From positions 3,748 through 67,747 of the forward strand of contig DGYK01000068.1 in the NCBI GenBank assembly GCA_002398365.1: 64,000 nucleotides of DNA. The letters run 5' to 3'. Source of the stretch: Flammeovirgaceae bacterium UBA5008 (lineage in GTDB: Bacteria; Bacteroidota; Bacteroidia; Cytophagales; Cyclobacteriaceae). Shown one piece after another: positions 43,424 through 51,912 of this stretch (position 1 is the stretch's first letter; each line of letters opens with the position of its first letter). Below the pieces are notes generated by a model. The model did not search any database. It saw only the letters and a list, made by a program, of their open reading frames with translations, and was not told the origin of the DNA. A program made the position numbers and the translations under genes.

Positions 43424-43731
43424 GATTCAAACCGTTTTACTTGTTTCTAAAGCAATTTGCGGCTTTCCTACCGCAAAAAGGACTGCAAAGATAGGAACAT
43501 AAGATTAGTTACCAAGTGGGCAATTCAAAAAAAGATAAGGATTTTGGTTTTTGTCAGAAAAATCAAATTAAAAAGCTCAGAATGAATGATTTAGAGATTT
43601 ACGAATTGTGCATAAATTTTAAAAGAGGATCAAACCGGTAGGAAGGCGGGTCTTAAAATTCCATGGGAATAGAAAATCGCAAAGATTGGCCAAGCCGCCA
43701 ATTCACAGTACTTTTCGAGGATTTTTAAAAG
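43424..43731. other. Divergent intergenic region: ribosomal-operon leader and ABC-transporter promoter
   Basis: About 308 bases with no gene. On the minus side it holds the promoter and leader hairpin of rplC (43456-43515). On the plus side it must hold the promoter of the FecCD gene starting at 43732, but no clear TAnnTTTG box is visible. I looked for a cobalamin riboswitch, which would fit a BtuC gene, and did not find its conserved B12-box sequence. Confidence 0.55.
43456..43515 (-). promoter_or_regulatory. Main promoter and leader hairpin of the ribosomal operon
   Basis: On the minus strand TTGG (43512-43515) and TATCTTTG (43486-43493) form a Bacteroidetes promoter with the same spacing as the internal rpsH promoter. 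Transcription should start near 43482. Within a few bases the RNA has TTTGCGG (43477-43471) pairing with CCGCAAA (43462-43456) over an eight-base loop, followed by TTGCTTTAGAAA. The leader is about 60 bases. Confidence 0.68.
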
Positions 43732-44748
43732 ATGAGTGAATCTGGTTTTTGGACTCGTGGGCTTTTTCTAGGCTTTCTGTTTTGCCTTTTGCTGGTGACA
43801 GATGTCGCTTGGGGTAGCATTTCGATTCCATTGGGCACGGTTCTCTCCTCATTATTCAGCCCCGAATCTTCTACCTTCAGCGATATTATTTGGCAATTCC
43901 GGCTGCCCAAAGCAATCACCTGTATTTTGGCCGGTTCGGCATTGGCCACCGGTGGGCTGATGATGCAAAGCTTATTTAGAAACCCTTTAGCCGGACCCGA
44001 TGTGCTAGGACTTAGTTCGGGTGCGAGTTTAGCCGTGGCAATTGTGATTCTGATTGGTCAAACGGCTGGAGTTGGTTCTGTTTTGATGGGAAATTGGAGT
44101 GTTGCTACGGCAGCGAGTTTGGGGGGAAGCATTGTTTTGCTGATCGTTATCTTTATTTCAAGGTTCATAAAAGACAATACCTCTTTATTGATTATTGGCC
44201 TCATGATCAGTGCGGCTACCTCCTCGCTGGTAGGTATCCTTCAATTCTTGAGTAAAGCCGAAGATTTACAAATTTTCCTGATCTGGTCGCTGGGAAGCGT
44301 GGGTAGCACCCACTGGGGCGAGGTGCAGGTGTTGGCTATTATTACTTTCATCGGGCTCGCGATTGCCTTTTTTCTTCAAAAACCGCTTAATGCCTGGCTT
44401 TTGGGTGAAAATTATGCAACCAATTTAGGGATCAACACCAGTCGATCGCGCTTTTGGATCGTCATCGCAACAGCTCTACTCACCGGTGGCGTAACTGCAT
44501 TTTGTGGCCCGATTGCATTTGTCGGCCTGGCCGTGCCACACTTGGTTCGATTATTCATTCCTACCACAAACCATAAAATTTTGCTGCCTTTCGTCATGGT
44601 GACGGGAGCTTCCCTCCTACTCTTTTGTGATATGGTGAGTAACCTGGCCGGAGGCGCTCAAGTGCTTCCACTGAATGCGATTACCTCGCTGATTGGCGCT
44701 CCGTTGGTAATCAGTATGGTCATTTCCAATAAACAAGTCCGCGTATGA
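43732..44748 (+). CDS. FecCD/BtuC-type ABC transporter permease
   Basis: Predicted 338-residue inner-membrane protein of about nine to ten helices. Family hallmarks are the first-half WQFRLPKAITCILAGSALATGGLMMQSLFRNPLAGPDVLGLSSGAS and the cytoplasmic coupling region GPIAFVGLAVPHLVRLFI. Such permeases carry cobalamin or iron-siderophore complexes inwards. The next gene, for the ATPase, overlaps it by four bases. A BtuF-like binding protein is encoded about 29 kb away. Confidence 0.92.
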   Translation: MSESGFWTRGLFLGFLFCLLLVTDVAWGSISIPLGTVLSSLFSPESSTFSDIIWQFRLPKAITCILAGSALATGGLMMQSLFRNPLAGPDVLGLSSGASLAVAIVILIGQTAGVGSVLMGNWSVATAASLGGSIVLLIVIFISRFIKDNTSLLIIGLMISAATSSLVGILQFLSKAEDLQIFLIWSLGSVGSTHWGEVQVLAIITFIGLAIAFFLQKPLNAWLLGENYATNLGINTSRSRFWIVIATALLTGGVTAFCGPIAFVGLAVPHLVRLFIPTTNHKILLPFVMVTGASLLLFCDMVSNLAGGAQVLPLNAITSLIGAPLVISMVISNKQVRV

Positions 44749-45680
44749 TTACCTCACATCAGTTAGCGGTAGGGTATAATTCGAACGGAGATGAATCTGT
44801 TTTACTGGAGGATTTGAACCTTCATTTGCGCGAAGGGGAATTGGTGTGTTTTATGGGACCAAACGGAATTGGGAAATCGACCCTATTGCGAACGCTGGCA
44901 GGATTACAAAAGCCGCTGCGGGGTGAGCTGACAGGAATTGAAAATGGAAAGCTTTCACTCGTTCTCACCGATCGCATCACGGCAACCAACATGTTGGTGT
45001 ATGATTTAGTGGCATACGGAAGGTATCCTCATTTGAGTTGGAATATTTCGCTGCGAGAAGAAGACCATCGCATCATTGAAGAAGCCATCGCGCTTACGCA
45101 GATTGGTCATTTGAAAAACAAACGGCTGTATCAATTGAGCGATGGGCAGATGCAATTGGTGATGATTGCCCGCGCGCTAGCGCAACAAACTCCTGTGATG
45201 TTGCTGGATGAGCCTACCGCCCATCTGGATTTGAATAATCGGGTGGAGATCATGAATCTGCTTCGAAAGTTGGCCCGGCAGGAACGCAAAGCCATTTTGG
45301 TGTGTACCCACGAATTGGATTTGGCCTTACAAACTGCGGATTGGATTTGGCTGGCTACGTTAAATAAGAAAGTCGTTTCCGGGATTCCGGAGGATCTTGT
45401 GCTTAACGGAGCATTTGATGAGGTCTTTCAATTCAAAGGATTTGACTTAAAGACAGGCAAAGTAGAGCACGAGGCCCATCGCAATAAACCCATCCGATTG
45501 ATTGGCAAAGGCTATCCATATCTGTGGACTAAAAATGCTCTGGAGCGGTGTGGGTATGAGGTAACTGCCGATGCCGAAACCGTTATCAAAATTCAAACGG
45601 AGCAGACTACCACCTGGCAACTTCAGGATCTCACTTTAAATAGTGTTGCCGATTTGCTGGTATCCTTAGCTAAAAGATAA
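44745..45680 (+). CDS. ABC transporter ATP-binding protein (FepC/BtuD-type) with C-terminal extension
   Basis: Predicted 311 residues. Walker A is GPNGIGKST (about 43-51), the signature is LSDGQMQL (canonical LSGGQ has a second Gly instead of Asp) and Walker B is VMLLDEPTAHLDLNNR; the switch His is in CTHELDLAL. It energises the FecCD permease. After the normal end near residue 240 there are about 70 extra residues (KPIRLIGKGYPYLWTKNALERCGYEV...), resembling a small folded domain. Confidence 0.92.
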   Translation: MITSHQLAVGYNSNGDESVLLEDLNLHLREGELVCFMGPNGIGKSTLLRTLAGLQKPLRGELTGIENGKLSLVLTDRITATNMLVYDLVAYGRYPHLSWNISLREEDHRIIEEAIALTQIGHLKNKRLYQLSDGQMQLVMIARALAQQTPVMLLDEPTAHLDLNNRVEIMNLLRKLARQERKAILVCTHELDLALQTADWIWLATLNKKVVSGIPEDLVLNGAFDEVFQFKGFDLKTGKVEHEAHRNKPIRLIGKGYPYLWTKNALERCGYEVTADAETVIKIQTEQTTTWQLQDLTLNSVADLLVSLAKR

Positions 45681-45682
45681 AA

Positions 45683-47346
45683 TCACTTTTTGAAAAGGGT
45701 CGGATGCTTGGTTTCAAAATCCGTGATCTGTTGGTAAATGAAAGAAGCCTCTAATAAGGGCGCTTCATCATATAAGTTTCCAATGAACATGATAGCAGTG
45801 GGTCTTCCTTTAGAGTCAAAACCATTCGGCAAGCTGATGGCGGGGTGCCCAGTGAGATTAGTGGTTAAGGAGATATTCTGATGATTAGACGGAGCGATGA
45901 CAAAATCACAAGGTTGGATAATCGCATTAAACTTTTCAATCAGTACCGATCGATGTCGATTGGCTTGCAGATATTCTACAGCTGAAATGAAGCGAGATTG
46001 ACGAAGCGAATTAGCTCTTGATTCTTCGGTTTGTTCGGAAAGCAATCGATCCTGATGTGATCGAACCAACTCATCAAAAAACGCTCCGGCCTCGGATCGC
46101 AAAATGATATCAAATACATCAAATGGAATGGAATCTGGCATGTTAATCTCCTCCAATGTTGCACCCAACTCCCGAAGTTTTTGAAGAGTGAGTGAATCGT
46201 TTTTAGCGGCTCGAGATGTGTCCTTTTTAGAAAATAGTCTTTTGAAATAGCCAATTTTGTAACCCTGAAAATTCGTAGGCGGATGAAAAGAAAACGGATA
46301 GTCTACAACTGATCGATCTTTATCAGAAGGATTTTTTCCTTTGATGAAGGGAAATATCAGGGCGCAATCTTGGGCTGAGCGCGCAATGGGACCAACTTTG
46401 TCCATAGACCAAGACAGAGTCATGGCGCCTTGGCGACTAACAGCACCAAATGAAGGACGAAGACCGGTTGCTCCACATCGTGAAGAGGGCGATAAGATAG
46501 ATCCCAATGTTTCTGTGCCTATCGCAAAAGCGACCAATCCGGCAGCCACCGCAGAAGCAGATCCGGCAGAAGAACCACTGGCACCTTGCTTCAAGTCCCA
46601 TGGATTTTAGTTCTGCCACCAAACCAAACATCACCTCTGGCCAATGCACCAGTTGTTAATTTTGCTACTAATACAGCTCCAGCATCTTCAAGGCGTTTCA
46701 CTACGGCAGCTTTCTCGTTGATGATTTGATTTCGATAGGGCTCTGCTCCCCACGTGGTGGGATAACCGGGTACGGCAAACAAATCTTTGATCCCGTAAGG
46801 AATGCCATGCAAAAGACCCCGGTCGATTCCTTTGGCTATTTCTTCATCGGCTTGCCTAGCCTGCTTGAAGGCTAATTCTTCGGTGATGGTTACAACTGCC
46901 TGAAGCGTGTCTTTGTATTTCTTCAGACGGTTAATGTAAATTTGAGTGAGGCGCGTAGAAGAAATTTTTCGAAACTTAATAAGCGTGCTCAGTTCAGCAA
47001 CGGATAAAAAGGCTATCTCAGAATCATTTTCAGGCAGAGTTACTTCTTGCGGCACTTTCCAATCGGAAGTGCTTTGGCGATTTTTGCTTTGAAATTGCGA
47101 AGGTCGAGGGTCAAAATACAGCGCAGGTGTAGCGGAAGTTGGCAGCGAAAATTTACGCATGCTGTCGTAGCCTTGCCGATTGGAGGAAAGGTAATTCAGC
47201 ATGGTATCAATCTCTGATTTGGAAAAAGTAACTCCCATCAAGCGCTGAGCAGAAAGTACATCGCGCCTCTTTATCTGATTCTTACCAATGTCTTTGGCGC
47301 ACGCAAAAACCAAAAAGGCTACAACCAACCAGCTTAGCTTTCGCAT
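45683..47346 (-). pseudogene. Amidase-signature enzyme gene split by a one-base frameshift
   Basis: The gene is read in two overlapping pieces: 47346 to about 46606 (251 residues with lipobox FACA near residue 17), and about 46606 to 45683 (the 303-residue rest). The first piece has GIPYGIKDLFAVPG with the catalytic Lys, and breaks off after FGGRTKIHGT. The second resumes with KQGASGSSAGSASAVAAG, holding the cis-Ser and nucleophile Ser. Adding one A to the run of four at 46605-46608 (T on the plus strand) restores GGRTKNPWDLKQGASGSSAG, the normal amidase sequence. All three catalytic residues would then be in one protein of about 554 residues. Either the gene is recently broken, or the base is a sequencing error in a homopolymer. 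Confidence 0.85.
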
Positions 47347-47366
47347 GATTGAACTATTAATGCCAA

Positions 47367-48434
47367 TTAGATTTTTTCCACTCCCAGTCCGGGCTTATCG
47401 GAGCAATACATTACGCCATCTTTCAGAATAAATCCTCCTTTTACTACATCGCGCGCCAGATCTAAGCTTCCATCTAAGTCGATATACTTTGTATTTGCGC
47501 ATGAAAAAGCCAAATGCAATGCGGCAGTGATGCTAATGATACTCTCATCGTTGCAACCCCAGAAAAGATCTACACCGGCATTCAAGCCAATGTCGGCTAT
47601 TTTCAAACCCTGACTAATGCCCCCACATTTCATCAACTTAATATTGAAGATACCGGTCGCCCGTGGTTGTTTCACCAATTCGAATGCATTTTTAGGTGTC
47701 AACAATGATTCATCGGCTGCTAAAATCGCACGAATTTCATCAGGAAGCGTGCGCATTTCATCAATGGCTTTGGCTGGAAGCGGTTGCTCGATTAATTCAA
47801 CTGCGAGGTGTTTGGTTTTATTGTAAAACTCAATGGTCTTAGCCACATCATAACCTTGGTTGGCGTCAATACGGATGACAAACTTGTTACCGAATTTTTC
47901 ACGGAGTTTTACGATACGTTCGATGTCTTCGGCTACGTCCTTGCCCAATTTCACTTTTAGAACCGTAAAGCCACGCTCGCCATATTCTTGGGCTTCTTTC
48001 AAAGTCTCCTCCACATTTTTAATGCCGATGGTATTGGAAGTGGGTAATGAATGAATTTTCTGTCCAAGGAATTTTACGAGTGGAACGCCTAAAAACTTGG
48101 TGAATGCATCATACAAAGCAATATCAATGGCCGCACGTGCGGCAGGATTAGCCGGAAACTTATTCGTAACTTCAAATGTGAGTTGGTTTAACTCCCGAAT
48201 ATCTCTGCCCACTAAGAAGTGGAGGTTCTTTTCTTGTAAGGCATTCTGGCACTGTTCGAAGCTTTCACCTGTTACGTACTCGCTTGGATTGCCGGCACCT
48301 ATTCCGGTGATTCCATTGTCCAATTCTATTTCGACAAATGCATTGAGAACTTCGTCAATCGTCTTGAAAGCGATGGTATAGGGTTTGGTATTGCCTAAAT
48401 CAGCAGACCAGGTTTTGATGGATTTTATTTTCAT
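47367..48434 (-). CDS. Enolase-superfamily dipeptide epimerase / N-acyl amino acid racemase-like
   Basis: Predicted 355-residue enzyme of the muconate-lactonising subgroup. The first catalytic Lys is in FTVLKVKLGKD (KxK motif), metal ligands in RIDANQGYD, VELIEQPLPA and ILAADESLLT, and the second Lys in GIFNIKLMKCGGI; the end has DLDGSLDLARDVVKGGF. These features match L-Ala-D/L-Glu epimerases used in murein peptide recycling, and also DgcA-type N-acetyl-glutamate racemases. Its neighbourhood with a DUF1611 gene favours D-glutamate use. It starts four bases inside the end of the toxin gene, so it is co-transcribed with it. Confidence 0.88.
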   Translation of the reverse strand: MKIKSIKTWSADLGNTKPYTIAFKTIDEVLNAFVEIELDNGITGIGAGNPSEYVTGESFEQCQNALQEKNLHFLVGRDIRELNQLTFEVTNKFPANPAARAAIDIALYDAFTKFLGVPLVKFLGQKIHSLPTSNTIGIKNVEETLKEAQEYGERGFTVLKVKLGKDVAEDIERIVKLREKFGNKFVIRIDANQGYDVAKTIEFYNKTKHLAVELIEQPLPAKAIDEMRTLPDEIRAILAADESLLTPKNAFELVKQPRATGIFNIKLMKCGGISQGLKIADIGLNAGVDLFWGCNDESIISITAALHLAFSCANTKYIDLDGSLDLARDVVKGGFILKDGVMYCSDKPGLGVEKI

Positions 48435-48730
48435 TTGAGTCTTTTTCTAATGAGTTTGGGGTTTCTTGAATGATGGATGACACCAATTATTTTGATTATG
48501 CTATCATAAATTTTAAAAATCACCTTGTACGGAAAACGCTGTAACAAGGCAACTCTTGATTGCTTGATTCTAAGTTGAAATGCAAGCGGATTACTTTCTA
48601 TTAGTTTTAATGTGATTTCGAGGGAAGAAATAAACTCATTCTCTAAACCTTCTTTCTGGTCGCGATACCAATCAATGATCTCTGAAATATCTTGAACGGC
48701 AAATTCCGAAAGCTCAAGCGAGTAAGTCAC
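48431..48730 (-). CDS. ParE/RelE-superfamily toxin
   Basis: Predicted 99 residues from a GTG at 48730: MTYSLELSEFAVQDISEIIDWYRDQKEGLENEFISSLE, then QSRVALLQRFPYKVIFKIYDSIIKIIGVIHHSRNPK. This is the fold of ParE/RelE-type toxins, which act on gyrase or on ribosome-bound mRNA; the pattern 'RFPYKVIF...V.H..R.P' is usual. It follows the antitoxin after two bases. Its stop overlaps the epimerase start. Confidence 0.85.
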   Translation of the reverse strand: MTYSLELSEFAVQDISEIIDWYRDQKEGLENEFISSLEITLKLIESNPLAFQLRIKQSRVALLQRFPYKVIFKIYDSIIKIIGVIHHSRNPKLIRKRLK

Positions 48731-48732
48731 TA

Positions 48733-48945
48733 TTACAAAGAAAGTTTTCTTTTTGCCTCCTCCCAGCTGTAGGTTTTAGCTTCTCCAGATTCGATCAAAT
48801 CGATTCTTCTAATAACTTCTTCCTCCTGCTCTTTCGTAAAGCTTCCCGTCTTATGTGTATCTTCCGCAATACTGTCCCAGATAGCTTCTACCATTTCGAG
48901 TCTTTCATCGACACTTAGTTTTTTTATTTCCGTGATGTCAATCAT
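48733..48945 (-). CDS. Antitoxin of the ParE-like pair (addiction-module component family)
   Basis: Predicted 70 residues: IKKLSVDERLEMVEAIWDSIAED, then EVIRRIDLIESGEAKTYSWEEAKRKL. This is the form of 'putative addiction module component' antitoxins that pair with ParE/RelE toxins. The order antitoxin first, toxin second, two bases apart, is usual. It lies 34 bases after the DUF1611 gene, within the same strand cluster. Confidence 0.85.
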   Translation of the reverse strand: MIDITEIKKLSVDERLEMVEAIWDSIAEDTHKTGSFTKEQEEEVIRRIDLIESGEAKTYSWEEAKRKLSL

Positions 48946-48979
48946 AAAACAAATCTACTTAATTTGAAGTCAGCAACCT

Positions 48980-50056
48980 TTACACCTGCGCAATCGATTT
49001 TTCGATCATGTCTTTAAAGATAGGTACTAATCGGCTTACACTATCTTCCAGCGGAAGAATTACCGGTATTCCCAACTCTTTTTCTTTTTGAGCTGCAAAA
49101 CTTCTGGCATCCGCTTCTGCCATTTTATGGGTGTTGATTGTTACCGCTACCGTGGGCGATCCATAAATTCGGATCAGTTCAATTTCATCTTTCAGGTCTG
49201 CGATATTGGCGGGATAATCTTCCAATCCCTTATATTTTTTTCGGGCGGGATGGTGTTGCAAAACGGTGGCGGTAGCATCGGCAGACACGATCCACTCTGC
49301 CCCAGCCGGGCCACTTGGGTTGCGTAATGAAGATTGACCCTCAATAAAAATAATATCGGGCTTGGCTTCTTCCCAACATTGCACAATGGCGTGTTCCATC
49401 TCACCGGAAATAAAGTCATTCAATGTGCTGTCAAAAACAAAACCATATTTTGCGCCTTGCATCCAGCCGGTTTGTCCGGTGTAAATCATCTCTGCACGAT
49501 AACCTGCTTCGCGCATGGCCTGTACTAAAAAACGAGCGGTGGTTCGTTTTCCCAAAGCACAATCCGTACCCAATACGGCAATCTTAGGACAATGCACGGA
49601 TTTGATTTTGCCCGACCAAAAATGTAGGTCTTTAAACTTCTTCGGCTTACGCACATCAATAATCTCAAGCCCTCTTGATTTGGCAAAGTCCGCCAATTCG
49701 GTAATATCAGAGATGTATTCATGCAACCCGTTCACTAAGCTGTATCCATGAACCAAAGCATCTTTCAAAATCACTCGAAGTGAATCCGGGATAACTCCGC
49801 CTTTAGTGGCGACACCTATAATTCCGTAAACAGCTTTTTCCTTGCTGTTCTTAGCAAAGTCTTCAATGGAAGCGTAGATAGGGATATTTCGCTTTTTACC
49901 ATCCAGCACTTCACCGGCATCTTTGCCGGCTTGCTTATCATCGATGACACCTATTATATTGAAACGCTCGGTGCCACGAATCAATCCGTGAGCTGTCTTA
50001 CCATTAGAAGAATCTAAATGACCTGCGGTAATTATAATTGCATTTGATTTTTGCAT
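48980..50056 (-). CDS. DUF1611 protein, DgcN-like (probable D-glutamate N-acetyltransferase)
   Basis: Predicted 358 residues from the ATG at 50056 (the frame also opens with a TTG at 50104 that adds an unneeded extension). It has a Rossmann-like N-terminal part (AHGLIRGTERFNIIGVIDD) and a P-loop C-terminal part with VLGTDCALGKRTTARFLVQAM, YTGQTGWMQGA, IIFIEGQSSLRNPSGPAG and TINTHKM. DUF1611 proteins include DgcN, which acetylates D-glutamate so that an enolase-superfamily racemase, DgcA, can convert it to the L form. The epimerase gene of this window lies just after the toxin-antitoxin pair, in the same direction. Confidence 0.85.
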   Translation of the reverse strand: MQKSNAIIITAGHLDSSNGKTAHGLIRGTERFNIIGVIDDKQAGKDAGEVLDGKKRNIPIYASIEDFAKNSKEKAVYGIIGVATKGGVIPDSLRVILKDALVHGYSLVNGLHEYISDITELADFAKSRGLEIIDVRKPKKFKDLHFWSGKIKSVHCPKIAVLGTDCALGKRTTARFLVQAMREAGYRAEMIYTGQTGWMQGAKYGFVFDSTLNDFISGEMEHAIVQCWEEAKPDIIFIEGQSSLRNPSGPAGAEWIVSADATATVLQHHPARKKYKGLEDYPANIADLKDEIELIRIYGSPTVAVTINTHKMAEADARSFAAQKEKELGIPVILPLEDSVSRLVPIFKDMIEKSIAQV

Positions 50057-50137
50057 AGCTGAAAGTTGAATTCGAAAATTCGTTGAAAGTGGTGGTATGT
50101 GCAAGTAATTTTTAGGGAACAGTTAAATCGTTTTCGT

Positions 50138-51379
50138 CTAGCGGTCAATCCGAAATTCAGAAAGATCAGGCTTATACTTCCTTTTTCGCTTACGCTCGTA
50201 CTCATAAATTACTTGCCCCAAATTTTTCATGAAAGGATAGCCAATGGTTTTGTATTCATACTTTCCATCATTATAAATTCCATCGGTGTTTGTATTAATC
50301 ACCGCAGAAAGCATAAACTCCACCCCATTTTCAAAATCTACGATGTAAGCATTGTCAATTAAATAACCATAGGCATCTCCTACCTTATTAAAGACTCTAA
50401 TATTGTTTGGGATGGGGGTTGGGTCATCGCCAAATAAAAGAAACTTACAATAAGCATCGTACAGTGTCGAATCTTTATAATAAGCTGGCTCCTGCGTTTC
50501 TCGCGGCAATTGAGACATGTACTTCATTACAAACTGTCTGTCATCCTGAGTCAGATTAAATCTTCGGTTTGCATCGACCGCTTCCGGAAATAAAATAGCT
50601 TTCAAGATTTCCTGCTGTTCTTGCAAAGGGTATGAATTCTTGTAGGTAAAGTCAAATGGTAGTCGGATCAGTGAGTCTTTCCGGATAAAACCTTTTCCTT
50701 TCAAAACTTTACGAGGAGCACGAATGGAATCGGTATTGACTAACATAGGCTGCATAAATAGGACGGTGTCGTTTCGCACAAATCGAACTGCTTCTGTATG
50801 TCGATTTTGATCGGGGGTAAGCGGCCGCTCCAGTCGATGCAGAAACCGCACATTGTATCCTTTTGCGCGCATCTTTTCATTCGTTGCCTTTTGCCCGACA
50901 AACTCATAAAGTCTATTAAAAGCATCATTATCACTGACAACCATAATTTTTTTAGCATAATGTGCGATGGTTGGGATGCTGTCTTGAGCGGTTGTGTCCA
51001 TTTTCACCGACAACTGACCTTCATACAAACTATCATGGTAAATGGGGGAATATTTATCGATTGAATATCCCTGCGAGCGTAGCTCATTTAATTTTTCAAA
51101 AGCCAATAAAACTTGCGGCAGTTTGACCGTACTAGCCGGATAAAAATAATGCGTAGAATCTACTTGATAGTAAAAAGACTTAAAACTGGGTCTATTGAGC
51201 GAATCGCGAATGATTTGGGTATACATAATTTGAACTTCGAAGCTGTCGTTGGAAAGTATGGCCTGAAATTTGGAGGTATTACGTTCGAGTAGATGAGTTA
51301 GAAAGAGTTCATCTTCGGGAATAGGGCGTTCGCATGCTGCTAATGCAACGAAGAGAATGGATAATAGAATTCGAATCAT
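50138..51379 (-). CDS. Beta-lactamase-fold serine hydrolase lipoprotein
   Basis: Predicted 413 residues: lipobox ALAAC (Cys16), then a class A beta-lactamase/penicillin-binding-type fold with the SxxK motif STVK (Ser83, Lys86), SDN (149-151, in VVSDNDAFN) and KVG (332-334) in place of KTG. The spacing between SDN and KVG is longer than in true class A beta-lactamases, and no E166-type loop is recognisable. It more probably cuts or edits peptidoglycan peptides than antibiotics. It is the first gene of the minus-strand cluster that includes DUF1611 and the epimerase, 81 bases upstream. Confidence 0.82.
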   Translation of the reverse strand: MIRILLSILFVALAACERPIPEDELFLTHLLERNTSKFQAILSNDSFEVQIMYTQIIRDSLNRPSFKSFYYQVDSTHYFYPASTVKLPQVLLAFEKLNELRSQGYSIDKYSPIYHDSLYEGQLSVKMDTTAQDSIPTIAHYAKKIMVVSDNDAFNRLYEFVGQKATNEKMRAKGYNVRFLHRLERPLTPDQNRHTEAVRFVRNDTVLFMQPMLVNTDSIRAPRKVLKGKGFIRKDSLIRLPFDFTYKNSYPLQEQQEILKAILFPEAVDANRRFNLTQDDRQFVMKYMSQLPRETQEPAYYKDSTLYDAYCKFLLFGDDPTPIPNNIRVFNKVGDAYGYLIDNAYIVDFENGVEFMLSAVINTNTDGIYNDGKYEYKTIGYPFMKNLGQVIYEYERKRKRKYKPDLSEFRIDR

Positions 51380-51489
51380 AGCAAAGTTGTTGGCTCAAAT
51401 TAGCTTAATTTTGTGAAGACTGCGCTTAAATTGGATTATTAGTAATTACTGTAATCTATCAAGTTTAGAAACATTTATAATTTGAATTT

Positions 51490-51909
51490 ATGAAAGCACT
51501 TGTTTTGTTTTTCTTAGTTGGGCTTAGCGGTTCCATTTATGGTCAAGGAATTATTGGCACGTGGCAATTGACAGACGATCAAAGCTGCCTGAAAGCACAG
51601 TTTGAAAAAAGTGATACTGAAAAGGAATTGGAGAAATCGATGGGTTCGACCCAAACGGGTGTAGCAAAACTGATTCGTTTTGATAAAAAAGGAAACGGTG
51701 AAGAAGGCATTTTTTCAGTTGGTAAAAAGAAAGGCACTGGCATGACTTCCTTTCAATATGATGTAAAAGGCAATGAATTATTTTTGAAAGATAAAAAATC
51801 GGGGATCATCACACAGAGGTTCATTATTGATGATGTCACCGAGTCGACTCTAAAGATTCACAATGCACTAAAAGATTGCGAAGTCAAGATTTTTTCGAGG
51901 GTAAAGTAA
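51490..51909 (+). CDS. Small exported protein, lipocalin-like
   Basis: Predicted 139 residues with a signal peptide (ALVLFFLVGLSGSIYGQ). The mature part starts GIIGTWQLTDDQSC and continues with short strands (LIRFDKKGNGEEGIFSV, FQYDVKGNELFLKDKKSG, ...RFIIDDVTESTLKI), the style of lipocalin-like domain proteins of Bacteroidetes. Function not known. The rlmN gene begins three bases after its stop, so the two are co-transcribed. Confidence 0.75.
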   Translation: MKALVLFFLVGLSGSIYGQGIIGTWQLTDDQSCLKAQFEKSDTEKELEKSMGSTQTGVAKLIRFDKKGNGEEGIFSVGKKKGTGMTSFQYDVKGNELFLKDKKSGIITQRFIIDDVTESTLKIHNALKDCEVKIFSRVK

Positions 51910-51912
51910 ATT

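Noticed and set aside
43600..43731. Possible cobalamin riboswitch before the BtuC-like gene
   Set aside because: The conserved B12 box and its pairing arms are not found in the sequence.
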